Shown here: positions 10,748 to 22,700 of the stretch, piece after piece
How the letters are laid out: each line of letters begins with the position of its first letter
How positions within the stretch are numbered: position 1 is the stretch's first letter
Source of the DNA: Coix lacryma-jobi var. lacryma-jobi
Lineage: Eukaryota; Streptophyta; Magnoliopsida; Poales; Poaceae
Direction of reading: 5' to 3'
DNA length: 64,000 nt
Assembly: GCA_009763385.1 (NCBI GenBank)
Contig: CM019822.1
Coordinates: 5,364,127-5,428,126 of the forward strand
The notes under the pieces: model-generated
Told to the model about the DNA's origin: nothing
Database searches by the model: none
What the model saw: the letters and a program-made list of their open reading frames with translations, nothing else
Made by a program: the position numbers and the translations under genes

Positions 10748-12736
10748 ATGGCGTCTAGTGGGCTAGATGATGTGTGTGATACACATATTTTTGATGGCAC
10801 ACACTTTGCACAATGGAAACACCATATGCTTGATCATTTTCGTGCAAAGGGGCCAAAGTTTTGGTGGATTATCACTAGTGGTCTCACTCATGTTTTGGAC
10901 CATAGAAATCTCACCAAAGCTCAAAAGGATCTCTTTGAACTTGATGCAAATGCTTATTGTTATCTAATCGATGCATTGAGTTTTGAGTTGTTTTATAAGA
11001 TAAACTCCAAAGGGACCGCCCATGAGATGTGGGACTCCATCAAGCACACCTTCGGTGACTCATCTACATGGGATGATGGCAAGTTCAAGGAGGATGAGAC
11101 CAAGGTGGTGGCACATGAGGATGTTGAGCATGACCACAACTTGGTAGTTGTGGAAGATTGCTCCACCTCATGGTCAAGTGATGATGATGATGATGATCGA
11201 TCTACAACAAGCTTACTTGACAAGGTTGATGGTGATGATTCAAGTGTTGCAAGTAATGATTCTACTCCAAGCACACTTGATGATGTTGATGGCTCATGCT
11301 CGGGTGATGATTGTGATACTACTACAAGACCACCACCATATTGCTTCATGTCACAAGGTGACACCAAGGTATCTAACGCTAATGTGGTTGATCATGTTGA
11401 TTCATATGATGAGCTTGTTAGTAGACTTGCTAGCATGACCATGTCTTTAGAAAATGAGAAAAATAAAACAATGAAATTAGCAAATGAAAACTCATTTCTA
11501 AAGAACTCATGTGAAGAACATAAGCACTTACTTGATGTTCTTAGAGCTTCACATGATGAATTAGTTGAAAAATATGGCTCTCTCATTAAAGCTTTTTCGA
11601 AGGAACTTAAAAACAATGAGAGCTCATTACATGGATCAAATGATCAATTGCAAAATGATGCTAACCCATGTGATGTAGGCAAGAAGAATGTATCCACCTC
11701 TTGTGATGATTTATTAGCTATGCCATGTTCTTCACATATAGATGCTTGTTCTACTTCTTTGTCTTGTGAGACTAACCTTTTGAAGGAGAACAATGAGCTC
11801 AAAAGTGAAGTGAAGAATTTGAGCAACAAGTTAGAGAGGTGCTACAACTCCAAAGTCACCTTTGAGCATATGTTGAAGAATCAAAAGAGCTACGGTGACA
11901 AGAGTGGCATTGGTTTCAACAAGAGCATGTCCAAGGGGGAGAGAAAAAGATTGAAGAAGATGGAAAAGCAAGAACAAAAGAAGCTAGCTCATTTCATGTG
12001 CTTCAAATGCCATGAGATGGGACATCTTGCAAATGCTTGCCCCAATGGAGAAAAGCTCAAGTTGAAGAAGGAAGAAGAGAGGCTCAAGCGTGTCAAATGC
12101 TTCAAGTGCCGCACTAGAGGACATCTCACCTCTATGTGCCCAACCAAGAAATTGGTGAAGCAACAAGATGAGCCTCAACCAAAGCCACAAGTTGAGCAAG
12201 AAAAGAAGCCCCAAGTTCAAATCAAGAACAACCATCATGATGGTGATTTGATGAAGAAGAAGAAAACAAGAAGGGGCGGAAGAGCAAGGCATCCAACTCA
12301 TATCCATGATGCCAAGATGATGATGAGCAAGAATGAAGAAAAGAAGAAAGATTTGACTCACATCAAGTGCTACAAGTGTGGTGATATGGGACACTTTGCC
12401 TCAAAGTGTCCTAACAAGCTTGAGAAGAAGGCTCAAGCAAATCATGAGAGGCAAGGCAATGAGAAGCAACATTTGAGCAAGGAAGAGAAGGCTCAATCAA
12501 AGAGAGTTTGCTACTCATGCCGGGAAAGGGGACACATGGCTAATTCATGTCCCCTAGGTATGACTTCTAAGCCTATTTCAATTGATGATAATATTGTGCT
12601 TAGAAAGGATGACAATGGTACCACATTGGTTGCTATTGCAAAACATCCCGCTACTCATACTAAGGCATTGCCTAAGTATGTTGCACCTAACTTGAGAGGA
12701 CCCAAACTAGTTTGGGTACCATCAAAAGGTGGATGA
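10748..12736 (+). CDS. Gag-like nucleocapsid polyprotein with four CCHC zinc knuckles
   Basis: The 662-codon frame from the ATG after the primer site is intact. An upstream in-frame ATG at 10589 lies inside the LTR and is less likely. The N-terminal about 110 residues (HIFDGTHFAQWKHHM..., then ...AHEMWDSIKHTFGD) look like the UBN2/DUF4219 gag core of Copia elements. An acidic Asp/Ser-rich linker follows, then coiled-coil segments (ENEKNKTMKLANEN region). Four CX2CX4HX4C knuckles begin at about residues 418, 451, 541 and 588. The protein would pack element RNA into particles. No protease or polymerase follows in any frame. An intact gag without pol suggests it is translated and works with polymerase supplied in trans (inference). 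Confidence 0.82.
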   Translation: MASSGLDDVCDTHIFDGTHFAQWKHHMLDHFRAKGPKFWWIITSGLTHVLDHRNLTKAQKDLFELDANAYCYLIDALSFELFYKINSKGTAHEMWDSIKHTFGDSSTWDDGKFKEDETKVVAHEDVEHDHNLVVVEDCSTSWSSDDDDDDRSTTSLLDKVDGDDSSVASNDSTPSTLDDVDGSCSGDDCDTTTRPPPYCFMSQGDTKVSNANVVDHVDSYDELVSRLASMTMSLENEKNKTMKLANENSFLKNSCEEHKHLLDVLRASHDELVEKYGSLIKAFSKELKNNESSLHGSNDQLQNDANPCDVGKKNVSTSCDDLLAMPCSSHIDACSTSLSCETNLLKENNELKSEVKNLSNKLERCYNSKVTFEHMLKNQKSYGDKSGIGFNKSMSKGERKRLKKMEKQEQKKLAHFMCFKCHEMGHLANACPNGEKLKLKKEEERLKRVKCFKCRTRGHLTSMCPTKKLVKQQDEPQPKPQVEQEKKPQVQIKNNHHDGDLMKKKKTRRGGRARHPTHIHDAKMMMSKNEEKKKDLTHIKCYKCGDMGHFASKCPNKLEKKAQANHERQGNEKQHLSKEEKAQSKRVCYSCRERGHMANSCPLGMTSKPISIDDNIVLRKDDNGTTLVAIAKHPATHTKALPKYVAPNLRGPKLVWVPSKGG

Positions 12737-15673
12737 ATGTGTGTAGGTACCATGGCATTGGAGGCTTGATTCAATTTGTTCCATATTGATCATCATGTGA
12801 TTGAATCAAGTAATGAAGCTTATTGCTATTATCATCCCAATGCCAAGTCAAGTGAAGTGAAGTCCAAGTGTGCTACAACATACAAGTGTCACATTCTTGT
12901 TGTGGTGATTTATTGGAATATTTGAAGGCTTGCAATTAAATTGAGTTGAAGCTTGATATTGAATGATCATGAGCTACTAAGGTATATTTCTAGTTGATCA
13001 TATTCTTTTGGGTGCATATGAGTTGATTGAACTGGATATATATGCATATGTTGCTTGCTATGAGATGTTTGAATGAATTTGATGCTTAGTGATCAAAATT
13101 GAGTTAGTTTGATCGGATATATTCACAAGATGACCTTTAGGAAGTGGATTTGCATGAATTTATGTCTTGTGTTGATGTTCAAGCAAGCTTATCTCAAGTG
13201 TGATTCAATTTGGAGAACTATAGCTCAAATATAGAAATCTGTCCAAAATCTGAAATCTGAGCTAGCTGTGATGATAGCCATGTTTGAGTGATCAAATCTA
13301 TTTGGATTGGCTTGAAATTTGGTACACATGCTCTACATTTATGGTATTAATTGCTGTGAAAATCTCATGATGATTGGATAAGTGAAGCTTTGGTTTTGGA
13401 GTGAATCTTATCAACACATGTGCAGCAGTTTTCAGCATGGTGTAGTTGGGGATGATGTAAAATCTGGTAGCAATCTAGAAGTCCAATGAATGTCAAATTT
13501 TTATGGCTACTAGAATACATAGTGAGGCACATCTTCACCAAATTTCATGGTCATTGGACTTATATTTTGGGAGATATGCATGTTTCTTTGAGAAGGACAA
13601 AATCTGCCAGAAAAGTGACAATTATTGGATTGATCTAGAGTCACTTTGATTGAAAGGCCCTCAAGTTGGAATCATGTTTATAAGTGGTTGAGGGACCTAT
13701 GTTTGGTTTTGAGATGGGATAGAAGTATGACAAAGAAGTGATCATGACAAATATCAAGATGAAGATGAAGATCAAGTTCTAGTCTCAAATGAAGATCATT
13801 TTAAAAAAGGGGGACTCAAAGAAGGATTTAAAGTCAATTCAAGTGAGTATCAAGGATGATTCTTTGGAGAGAGGTCACTTCTCCCTTTTGTAGGGGCTTG
13901 CCGCCTTTTGTAGGTTAACCAAGCACGAGGCTTGGAAGGCTAACATGGAAGTGGTGATCTAGAGTATCATTGGAGATGCTTAGTTGGAGAAATCAAGAGA
14001 TTGATCAAGAAAGAAAGCAAGCAACACCCAAGATAGAGAAGCAAATCATGAGTGGTATTCATATATGCAAGCTATGATCAAATGAATAAGCAAGCCATCC
14101 AACCACAACAAGATATTGCACTTAATCATTATTGGTTCTCAATTCATATGGGTGAAGAATGGTATTCAAATTGGTATCTATTGGTCTTCACCAAGCATTG
14201 AAATGGACTTCACATTGCTATTTGGAGCTTAATTAGAATCTAATGACTATCCTCTACTCCAAGATAGCAAAGGTATCATTGTAATGTGCATGATCATTTC
14301 ATTCCTCACTAGTATGCGGTTAGTGCATATAGTACATGCTAAATAGGATCATGCATAACAATTGAAAAGTTTAAATTCATAGCCTACCACTATTGCTTGT
14401 TTGATTATATGATCTAGTGGTTAGTATATGAGTTTGTTCATGAGCTAGTGAACCCAAGTACTTGATCTAGAAGATGAACATTCAAGTGTCTAATTCAACA
14501 TGAGTAAGATAACCATTGAAAGATGTGTGAAGAAGCTTACTCTAGAGCAAACCGAGTTAGATATCTTGTGCAATATTGCCTAGTTCAAGTCACAAATGAG
14601 AAGCTCATGAAGATGACAAGAGTTCAAGAAGAAGATAATAATGCAAATGGATATCAAGTTAAACTTTCATTCAAGTGGTATCCTACAAGACTTCAAGTGA
14701 TCCTCAACTTTAAATGATCAAATCAAGCAAAGCATCCCTCACAAACAAGAGCTCAAGTTTATCAAGTGAATGACTCATGCTAAAAGAGAAGGTGCCCCAC
14801 CGATTGGTATCAAGGTCAAAGATCCTACAAGTGGCTTTCATGCATCTTCACGGGGTATCTACAAGTAGTGTCATGCCAACATATATGGTAGTGTCCATAA
14901 AAAATGAAGACTCAAGTATCAACCATCTACCCTAGTGCAACCCTTTGTACCAAGAGAAGCATGCCTTTTATGGTCATTGATGACAAAGGGGGAGAAAGTG
15001 CCAAAGATATGATATGATAGGGGGAGAAAACAAGAAAAGAAGATGGACATGGATCAAGAGGGAGTAAGATTGGATAATGCGAAAGGATCAAAATTCTTGG
15101 ACAAAGAGAGCACACAAGTAGGGGGAGCAAGCTCATGAATACATGTTTGATGCATTTGGGTGTGCATTACATTTGCTTGCTTGCATTGCATATGTTCTAA
15201 ATTCTTATATGCTTGTGTGCAATATTTGCTAGAGCTAAGACTTGGATGATGATTGTTTTCCTTTATTTGGTATCTAGAGCAAAGTCTTAGTGTAGCAAGT
15301 GGTAACTAGAACCATGTTTATAATATTGATCTCACGTGGTATCTAGTTTCACTTGTTTCTAGCAAGGTTGATGCTAAGGATGAATTCAAAATGTGGTATA
15401 CACGCTACAAAGGTACAATTCTATCTTGTATACCTTAGCATCACTTAGTAGTGCTAACACTCCCACAAATTTCATATTTATGCATGTGTGCAAGCTTGAA
15501 TCCAAACCAGTTGAGCACACATGCAGGGGGAGTTATCACTACAAAGTCGGGTTGTATGGTGCTTATCCAAATTCTCTCATATGTTCTTAATGTTGGATAA
15601 GTAACATAGAATCCAAAGAGCCTAATTTCCATATCTTTGTAGAGTTGTCATCAATTACCAAAAAGGGGGAGAT
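12737..15673 (+). other. Non-coding 3' internal region of the LTR element
   Basis: About 2.9 kb without a long open frame. Several AGGGGGAG purine tracts occur near 14985, 15019, 15120 and 15526, plus the final one before the 3' LTR. No integrase, RT or RNase H motif was recognised on either strand. Whether it descends from a decayed pol or envelope-like region cannot be told by eye. Confidence 0.6.
15659..15672 (+). other. Polypurine tract
   Basis: AAAAAGGGGGAGA ends directly before the 3' LTR start, the expected position for the plus-strand primer. Confidence 0.85.
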
Positions 15674-18130
15674 TGAAAGGTCCTAGTTTGGTTTTGGTAA
15701 TTGAGTGACAACTTAGGTGGACTAATATGTGTTTGAAGTGAATTACACAGGTGATTAGTCCACAGGTGATCATGTGTGAGCAACATATGCCATAGAGGAG
15801 AAATGGCTTGGAATATGTTGCAACGCTCACACATGTGAAGAAGGAGCTTAATGCACATGAAACATGACATGTGGTCATGTGGCTAAGATGGTGAAGGTCA
15901 AGGCAAGACTTGGCTTGATGGACCGGTTGCGAAGGTGAAGGGCAAGTTGAGGCTTTGAAGCCGTTGGTACCGAGTGTCGGGAGGCTTAAGCAAGACTTGG
16001 CGCCAAAGGACCAAAGCGATGGTGAAGAGCAAGTGATGTCAAGATCGATGGACCATGGAGGCCATGTGATGATATGAAGTGGATCATATCATTTGATGAA
16101 GAGGATTGGTGCATGTGTTGCATCAACACCGGAGGAGATGGAATGGAATGCGCAAGGCAAAGGTATAATTATAGGGCATTTCATTTCACCGGTCATAGGT
16201 GTGTAGAGAAGTTTATGACCGGGTTTAGGATAGATGGCCGTACTATCAAGAGGAGCAAACTTGTTTGCATATCGGTCATCTAGTGCCACTTGAGCGATCT
16301 AACTTTGCGATGTTACTAGGATCGAGTGGCATGGTGAGTACAAGTGAAAATCCTTTGAATATGATTGTGAAAATGCTAACACACATGCACAAGGTGGTAT
16401 ACACTTGGTGGTGTTGGCACATTTGCAAAGGAGAAGGTGTTGGAGTTGAATTGGATCAACTCGGAGAAGAGAAGGAGGCTTTTCGGTGTGTTCCGGACTC
16501 TAGGATGGCTCTTGGATTGGAATTCTGTTCTAATCCTTTGTGAGTTGGATCAGCTATGTATGTGGGATGTGTAGCCCTCTGAGTTAGCTTTCCAAAATGT
16601 CCAAGATCATCGAAATCGGAGTTCGGAGCTAAGAGTTATAGTCGTTTGAGCGTTGAAAGGTCAGTGACCGGACTCACTGACCGGACGCGTCCGGTCCGTA
16701 GTGTTGAGTCCGGTCACAGAGTCCGGTCAGTGCTTTTTGAGTGCTGATTTGAGGTGTATTGACCGGACGCTCGGTAGAGTCCGGTCAGTAGTGACCGGAC
16801 GCGTCCGGTCACTGAAAAACAGCCCCGAAACCTCTCTGTTTGCGACCGGACTCAGGCATAGGCGCGTCCGGTCATTATGACCTGACGCGTCCGGTCAGTA
16901 GAAGGCTGAACGCGCGCGAAAACTAGCCGTTGGGGACGGATGACCGGACTCTAGTGACCGGACGCGTCCGGTCACCCTGTAGTGAGTCCGGTCAGTACGA
17001 AAAGTGCCCAGTGAAGGGGGTAACGGCTAGTTGAGCCCTTGGGGCTATAAAAGGAGATGGTGGCCGGCCTTGGCTGGTGCTTAGCACCCTTGGGACTTGG
17101 TGTCCATGCTTGGGGAGTGCTAGGAAGCCCTCTAACTCACTTGTGCTTGCTAGTGTGCGAATCAATTGCGAGTGAGTGATCGCTAGTGTGTTGCATTGAG
17201 AGATTGCATCGAGTGGCACTAGGTGTTCGTGTTGCAAGCCGGTGGTGCTTGTTACTCTTGGAGGTTGCCACCTCCTAGACGGCTTGGTGATCGAGTCTCC
17301 GTCGTGAAGCCCGCGTGAAGATTGTGCGTGGCTCCGGAGAAGGATTGTGAGGGGCATTGTGCTCGCCCCGCGGGGATCGCGAAGAGCAACTCTAGTAGAG
17401 CGTGTCATTGAGTTACCCTCACTTGTGGGTGAGTTCTTGCGGCGCTCGAGTGTCGAGCTAGGTGTTGTGCCTATTAGCCGCCGAACTACCAAAGTGTGTG
17501 GTCGACACAACGGGGACTAGCTTGGTGGCAACCAAGTGAACCTCGGGAGAAAAATCACCGTGTCAACTTCGTGTTCATCTTCTCGGTGGTTTGCAAACTC
17601 CATTCACTAGCTTGTATTTATATGTTCATATACTTGTGCTAGTATAGTTGCTCTTGTAATTAGTTAGCTTGTGTAGCTTGTTAGTTACCTTCCTTGCTTG
17701 TGTAGCATAGAAGTTGATCCCATGAGTGACTAGTTGACTTGTAGTCTTGCTAGTCACATTGCTTAGTTTGTGTAGCTAAGTTGAGCTCTCTAATTTGGCT
17801 TGTGTAGCCTTGTTATTGAGCATTGCTAGTGAGCTTAGGCTTTGTGCTTTTGCTTAGTGGCATGTGTAGGAGCTCCCCGGTTGATTGAGTACTAGTTGCT
17901 TAGGTTTGTGTAACCTTGCAAGCTAGAATTGTTTAGGTGAGCCCTAGCTAGCCCGACACCTTATCTGCATTATTTAGAATCTTTTATAAGGTGTCATAGA
18001 GTATAAGTAGAGGGGTGTAGTCTTGGCTAGACCGATAGTTTTAAATTCCGCATTTGTTTCGGTTAGCCGGTGCGATTATTTTTATAAAGGACTATTCACC
18101 CCCCCTCTAGTCCGCCATCTCGACCCTTCA
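15674..18130 (+). repeat. 3' LTR (2457 bp)
   Basis: Near-identical to the 5' LTR at a constant offset of 7434 bases with no indel. It ends in ...CTTCA and is followed by AGCGC, the target duplication. Confidence 0.95.
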
Positions 18131-18135
18131 AGCGC

Positions 18136-19500
18136 AACACTATGCATGTATATCACGTGTTGCTCGTTGATAATTTTTGTGAGTGAACGAACTGATAATG
18201 ACCATAGTACTATATACGTACTGTAGAATGAAACGAATAGCGCGCACGGCCTGCCGCGTTGGATCACTAAGCTAAGCTAGCCTCGCTCAGCTCCCTCACG
18301 TTTGTAAAAAAGGTGTTGGGTGTCCCTGGGTTGCCTCTCTTTCATATTTTGTTTAGAGATACATCCTTGTGAGCTAACCATAGGCTCTCTATTCGTCTCC
18401 TTGACTTAATTTGTGTACTCCAAGTGAGTTTGAATTATTCTAATGTATTGCTTTGAGAGATATCATCTATTGGCACTAGTTCTTCACATTGGCACTTGCC
18501 AATGCTCAGTCAACTTGGAACAACTTGATGGAGTTGGTGGCAAAGAGTTGATGATTGTTTTTAGCCACCACTAGATAGAGATCGTGAGGGATTTTTGGGC
18601 CTCATCCCTGACAGGAGCACTGTAAGGAGAGTGGGTTGACGATGACGATGGAGCGGCGAGCCGACGGTTGGGGGAGACCAGTGGTGGACTCACGCAAGCA
18701 AGGGCAAGGAGAGACAAGTTGTAAAATGGATGAGGAGGCACCATACTTACTTCCACTGGTGGTGTAAGCGTGGAAGAGTAGCATACGACTCATGATGACA
18801 ACCGACCAAAGGGATGCAAGACAGAAGGGCGAGGTCGAGGGCGAGAGCGCCGCATGACAGAGAGCGAGCAAAGATGGTACCTTCTTTTTCATGGAGCCTT
18901 GATTGATTAATGATTGATTCTTCTTTCCTTTTTGTCGGATGACTGGGGGAGTCAGGAAGAGTGAGCACTTCGAGCCAAGAGCGAAGCCAGGGCCATCGTG
19001 GGTGGGAGGCAAAGCGTGCTTTGAGTCAGGAGTGAGGCACTGGAGAGCGAGGGTAAGAGCACAAGTGAACGATTGCGCTAGATAATTTCTAGCTGTAGAT
19101 ATAATATATGGATAAACAGAGATAGAGAAGAGGAAAGAAATTTAGTTAAATGTGATTGGGCATCGTCACGTTTTTAAGATTCAGGTACCCTCTTAGGAGC
19201 ATTTCCATGAGTCTTTCTAAAACACTCTCTTCAAATCATCATTCGTATCACATAAAGTCACTTTCTATAACAAATTTTCTATATCTTATTTGCACTCTAG
19301 AGAGCCATTCTTGTTTTCTATTTTGGCTAGCGAGAAACCTGAAACAAAAGATGACGATTATATTTGGTTAACCAAAATTAAAAATCTGTTGGAGTTTTTT
19401 TTTTAAAAATATATGTTCCTAGTAATTAGGAATGATATATGGAAAGTCTTAGAGTTGCTCTATGAAACAATTTCTAGCTAACAAAACAGCAAGTTTCTCA
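18136..19500. other. Intergenic; possible old LTR relic
   Basis: No gene. At 18420-18560 the order CTAATGTATTGCTTTGAGAG, GGCACTAGTTCTTCACATTG parallels a stretch of the nearby young LTR (17185-17240) in diverged form, suggesting an older related LTR fragment. 18600-19060 is GC-richer without a supported gene. A weak MITE-like pair of ends (GGAGCATTTCCATG near 19196, CTTAGAGTTGCTC near 19448) was seen without a clear target duplication. Confidence 0.35.
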
Positions 19501-19524
19501 ATAGAGAAGAAACCAACTTGGACC

Positions 19525-19584
19525 GGCCCAAGAATACATGAAGAAAACTTAGGCCTCGAAAAGAGCCCAAACTGTAAGAGCCCA
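19525..19584 (+). promoter_or_regulatory. Site II-like GGCCCA motifs upstream of eIF2B-epsilon
   Basis: GGCCCA at 19525 and two further GCCCA motifs at 19565 and 19580 lie 140-200 bp upstream of the start codon. Such TCP-bound site II motifs are common in promoters of plant translation genes (established). Their function here is inferred. The transcription start is unknown. Confidence 0.35.
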
Positions 19585-19723
19585 TCTACGATCCACCCCA
19601 CCACCCATCAGAGTCCAGCCGGAGTCCAGACTCGCCGAGGCGGCCACGGCGACGCCGACGACGCGAGCGAGCGAGCAGACCTAAACCTCCGAACTCCTCT
19701 CCGCCGCCGCACCCGCAGCAATC

Positions 19724-22700
19724 ATGTCGCAGAAAAAATCCCGCAACCGGGGCGGGGGAGGCGGTGCCTCCTCCTCCGGCGACGGCCACGAGGACCTCGC
19801 GCGCCCGCCCCCCCTCCAGGCGGTCCTCCTCGCCGACAGCTTCACGCTCAAATTCCGCCCCATCACCCTCGAGCGCCCCAAGGTAGTCGACGTACTACCC
19901 GCTTCCCAAATCCCGCACCAGCACAACCTCGTCGCCCGCACTCGAGCTTCGCGCCTCCTCTGAACGAGCTCTTTCTCCGCCGCTGCCTCCTCGCAGGTGC
20001 TGCTGCCGCTGGTGCACATGCCGATGATCGAGTACACGCTCACGTGGCTGGAGTCTGCGGGGGTGGAGGAGGCCTTCGTCTTCTGCTGCGCGCACTCGCA
20101 CCAGGTCAAGGAGTACCTGGAGAAGACAGGGTGGGCCGGTAAGTCCGGGCCCGGGAGCATGGCCGTCACGGCCGTCGAGTCCCACGACGCGATTAGCGCT
20201 GGCGACGCGCTCCGCGTCATCTACGACCGCGGCGTGGTGAGTGCTCAGTCCTGCTCCCCTGTTGCGGATCACGATGGCTTTCTAGTGTTCGGCGTTATTG
20301 TGGATTTTAGCTTTAGTTTTTCGTATTTTTGTATGGCTGTCACATTGGATCTTCTCGTTGAGTTTAGTACTGATGATTCCCAACTGATATAGCAAGGTGG
20401 TCTGAGACTGAACTCGGTAGTCATAGGGCTGTTGTTTTAGTTCGTTTATAAGAAAGTATGGATGGTCTTCCATGATGGTCTTCCGTTATTTAGGGACGGA
20501 TGGAGCAGATGCCTAGATGGGGCTCCAGGAGTGCATCAAAACCACCCTATAGCACCAATTAAATAGACAATTGTTTGTAGCATTTCTCCTAACCAGCATA
20601 GTAATACAATTTGTTTCTGAAGCTACTAAGTAGAAAATAAACAGATCTTTTTTATTTTCGTTTTGGCTTGTTTTGCTAGTTGACATCCTCTTTGAAAAAC
20701 TTGACGCTAGTCTAGCTCAACTTATACGAAGCCTAATAAGCACCAAAATATATGATAACTTTACAATAATTATGGATTAATATTATGTGGATCTAGTGGG
20801 ACTCAGGCATTACCATGCTTATAAGTTCATGTAGTAACTCCATTTGCAGTTTCAGTTGTTTCATGCATCCCATCCTACTATTGTAGATACACGGAGATTT
20901 TGTTCTCATCAGTGGTGATACGGTCAGTAACATGAGCTTGAAGGATGCTCTCCAGGAACATATGGACCGGAAGAAAAAGGACCCACTTGCTGTTATGACT
21001 ATGGTTATAAGGCATTCAAAACCTTCTATCCTGACACACCAAACTCGTCTGGGTAACGATGAAATTGTTATGGCGATAGATCCTGACACAAAGGAGTTAC
21101 TTTATTACGAGGACAGGACAGATAACTCACACTTGTATGTTACAATCGACAAGGATATACTGACCAATAATACTACTCTCCAGCTGCATAATGACATGGA
21201 GGTTTGCCTTCAAACTCTACAACACAACAGCTGATATCTTCTTTTTCTTGATCTGTTTCTGCTAATATTGTTGCTTATGTATGTCTTGTTCTTATTTTGG
21301 TTATCCTCATTTCTTACATGGCAGGACTGCTATATTGATATCTGCTCTCCAGAAGTCCTAAGTCTTTTTACAGATAACTTCGATTATCAGCATCTTCGGC
21401 GTCATTTTGTGAAGGGCTTACTAGTTGACGATGTAAGACAATTCACTACTGTTTGACCACAGTAAGAAAAAGGACATATGCTGTTTGCCTGTTCTGCAAC
21501 AAAGTAATGGCCTTACCAATTCTTTCAGATTATGGGGTACAAAATCTATACTCATGAATTACGCTCTGGATATGCTGCAAGGGTTGATAATTTTAGGAGT
21601 TATGATACTGTGAGCAAAGATGTAATTCAAAGGTGGACATACCCTATGGTGCCTGATGTAATTTCAAGTCGTGATTGCTCAGAAAGTAGACTTCATAGGC
21701 AGGGAATATACAAGGCATCAGGTATTCGCAGTGTTTAGAATTTTGTACAATAGGTTTATTTCTAGACACTTTCTATTGACTTATTGTTCCTTGGTTCATA
21801 CTTCCTTTAAAGCAAGATTTTTGGAAGCCCAGAAAAATATTTCTATTTGTTCTGTTTTTTTTTTGTGCATATTTGCATTAACTATTTGCTTGCATCAAAA
21901 TATGTAATAATCTAATTTTTTTGTTTGATAATATCTTATTCTTTTGAGGCAATTTACTAAGCAATGCATAGAATAGGTGAAATTAGTTTATGTGCCTCCT
22001 GAAAACTATAAAAAATCTGCTTCTGATACATATGTTTATTGTCCAGAAATGTCCAACTGTACATGCCTTTAGCCTACATAATTAATTCCAAGGAAACTAT
22101 TGTTTGGTCTTGTAAACTGAACTATTATAGATGTTTAGCTAGCTTTAGAAAGGATTTGTATTCTGCTGTTAGACTGTATTTTATATTTCTTGGGTGCTCT
22201 TTTTTGCCTTATGAATCTTCTATTATTCTGGTGATCAATTCCATTATTCTCTGCACATCTTAATTCTGCATGTTTTTTAGCAGATGTAACATTGTCACCT
22301 TCCGCACAAATGGGTGCAAATTCTGTTGTTGGTAGCGCGACTAGTATTGGAGACCACTGCAAAGTATTAAATTCAGTTATTGGGGAGGGCTGCAAGGTTG
22401 GGAAAAATGTTTTGATTAATGGCTCATTCATATGGGACAATGTCATAATCGAAGATGGATGCAAAGTCAGTAACTCTTTAGTCTGTGATGGTGTTCATTT
22501 AAGAGCTGGTGCTATTGTTGAACCTGGTTGCATACTTTCATTTAAGGTAAGCTGCTACAGTATTGACATTACCATGCCAAAAGCTTTTCATCCATTAGAA
22601 AAATACATAATCTGCCTTTTTTATATCTTGTATTCTTGCTGTGTTGAGTACATCCTGAACTTGTTTTATCATTCAGGTTGAAGTTGGAAAGAATGTTGTT

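Larger units (their letters stand above)
8240..18130 (+). mobile_element. Complete young non-autonomous LTR retrotransposon (Copia-like, gag only)
   Basis: The element is 9891 bp: LTR, tRNA-Met primer site, one gag-type gene, about 2.9 kb of non-coding DNA, purine tract, LTR. The LTRs are equal in length and the two substitutions seen by eye suggest a very recent insertion. No protease, integrase, reverse transcriptase or RNase H motif is visible between the gag stop at 12736 and the 3' LTR, so copying must rely on enzymes from another element. The repeated AGGGGGAG purine motifs ahead of the 3' LTR and the long coiled-coil gag with CCHC knuckles recall the SIRE/Maximus group of Copia elements. 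That assignment is inference. Confidence 0.92.
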
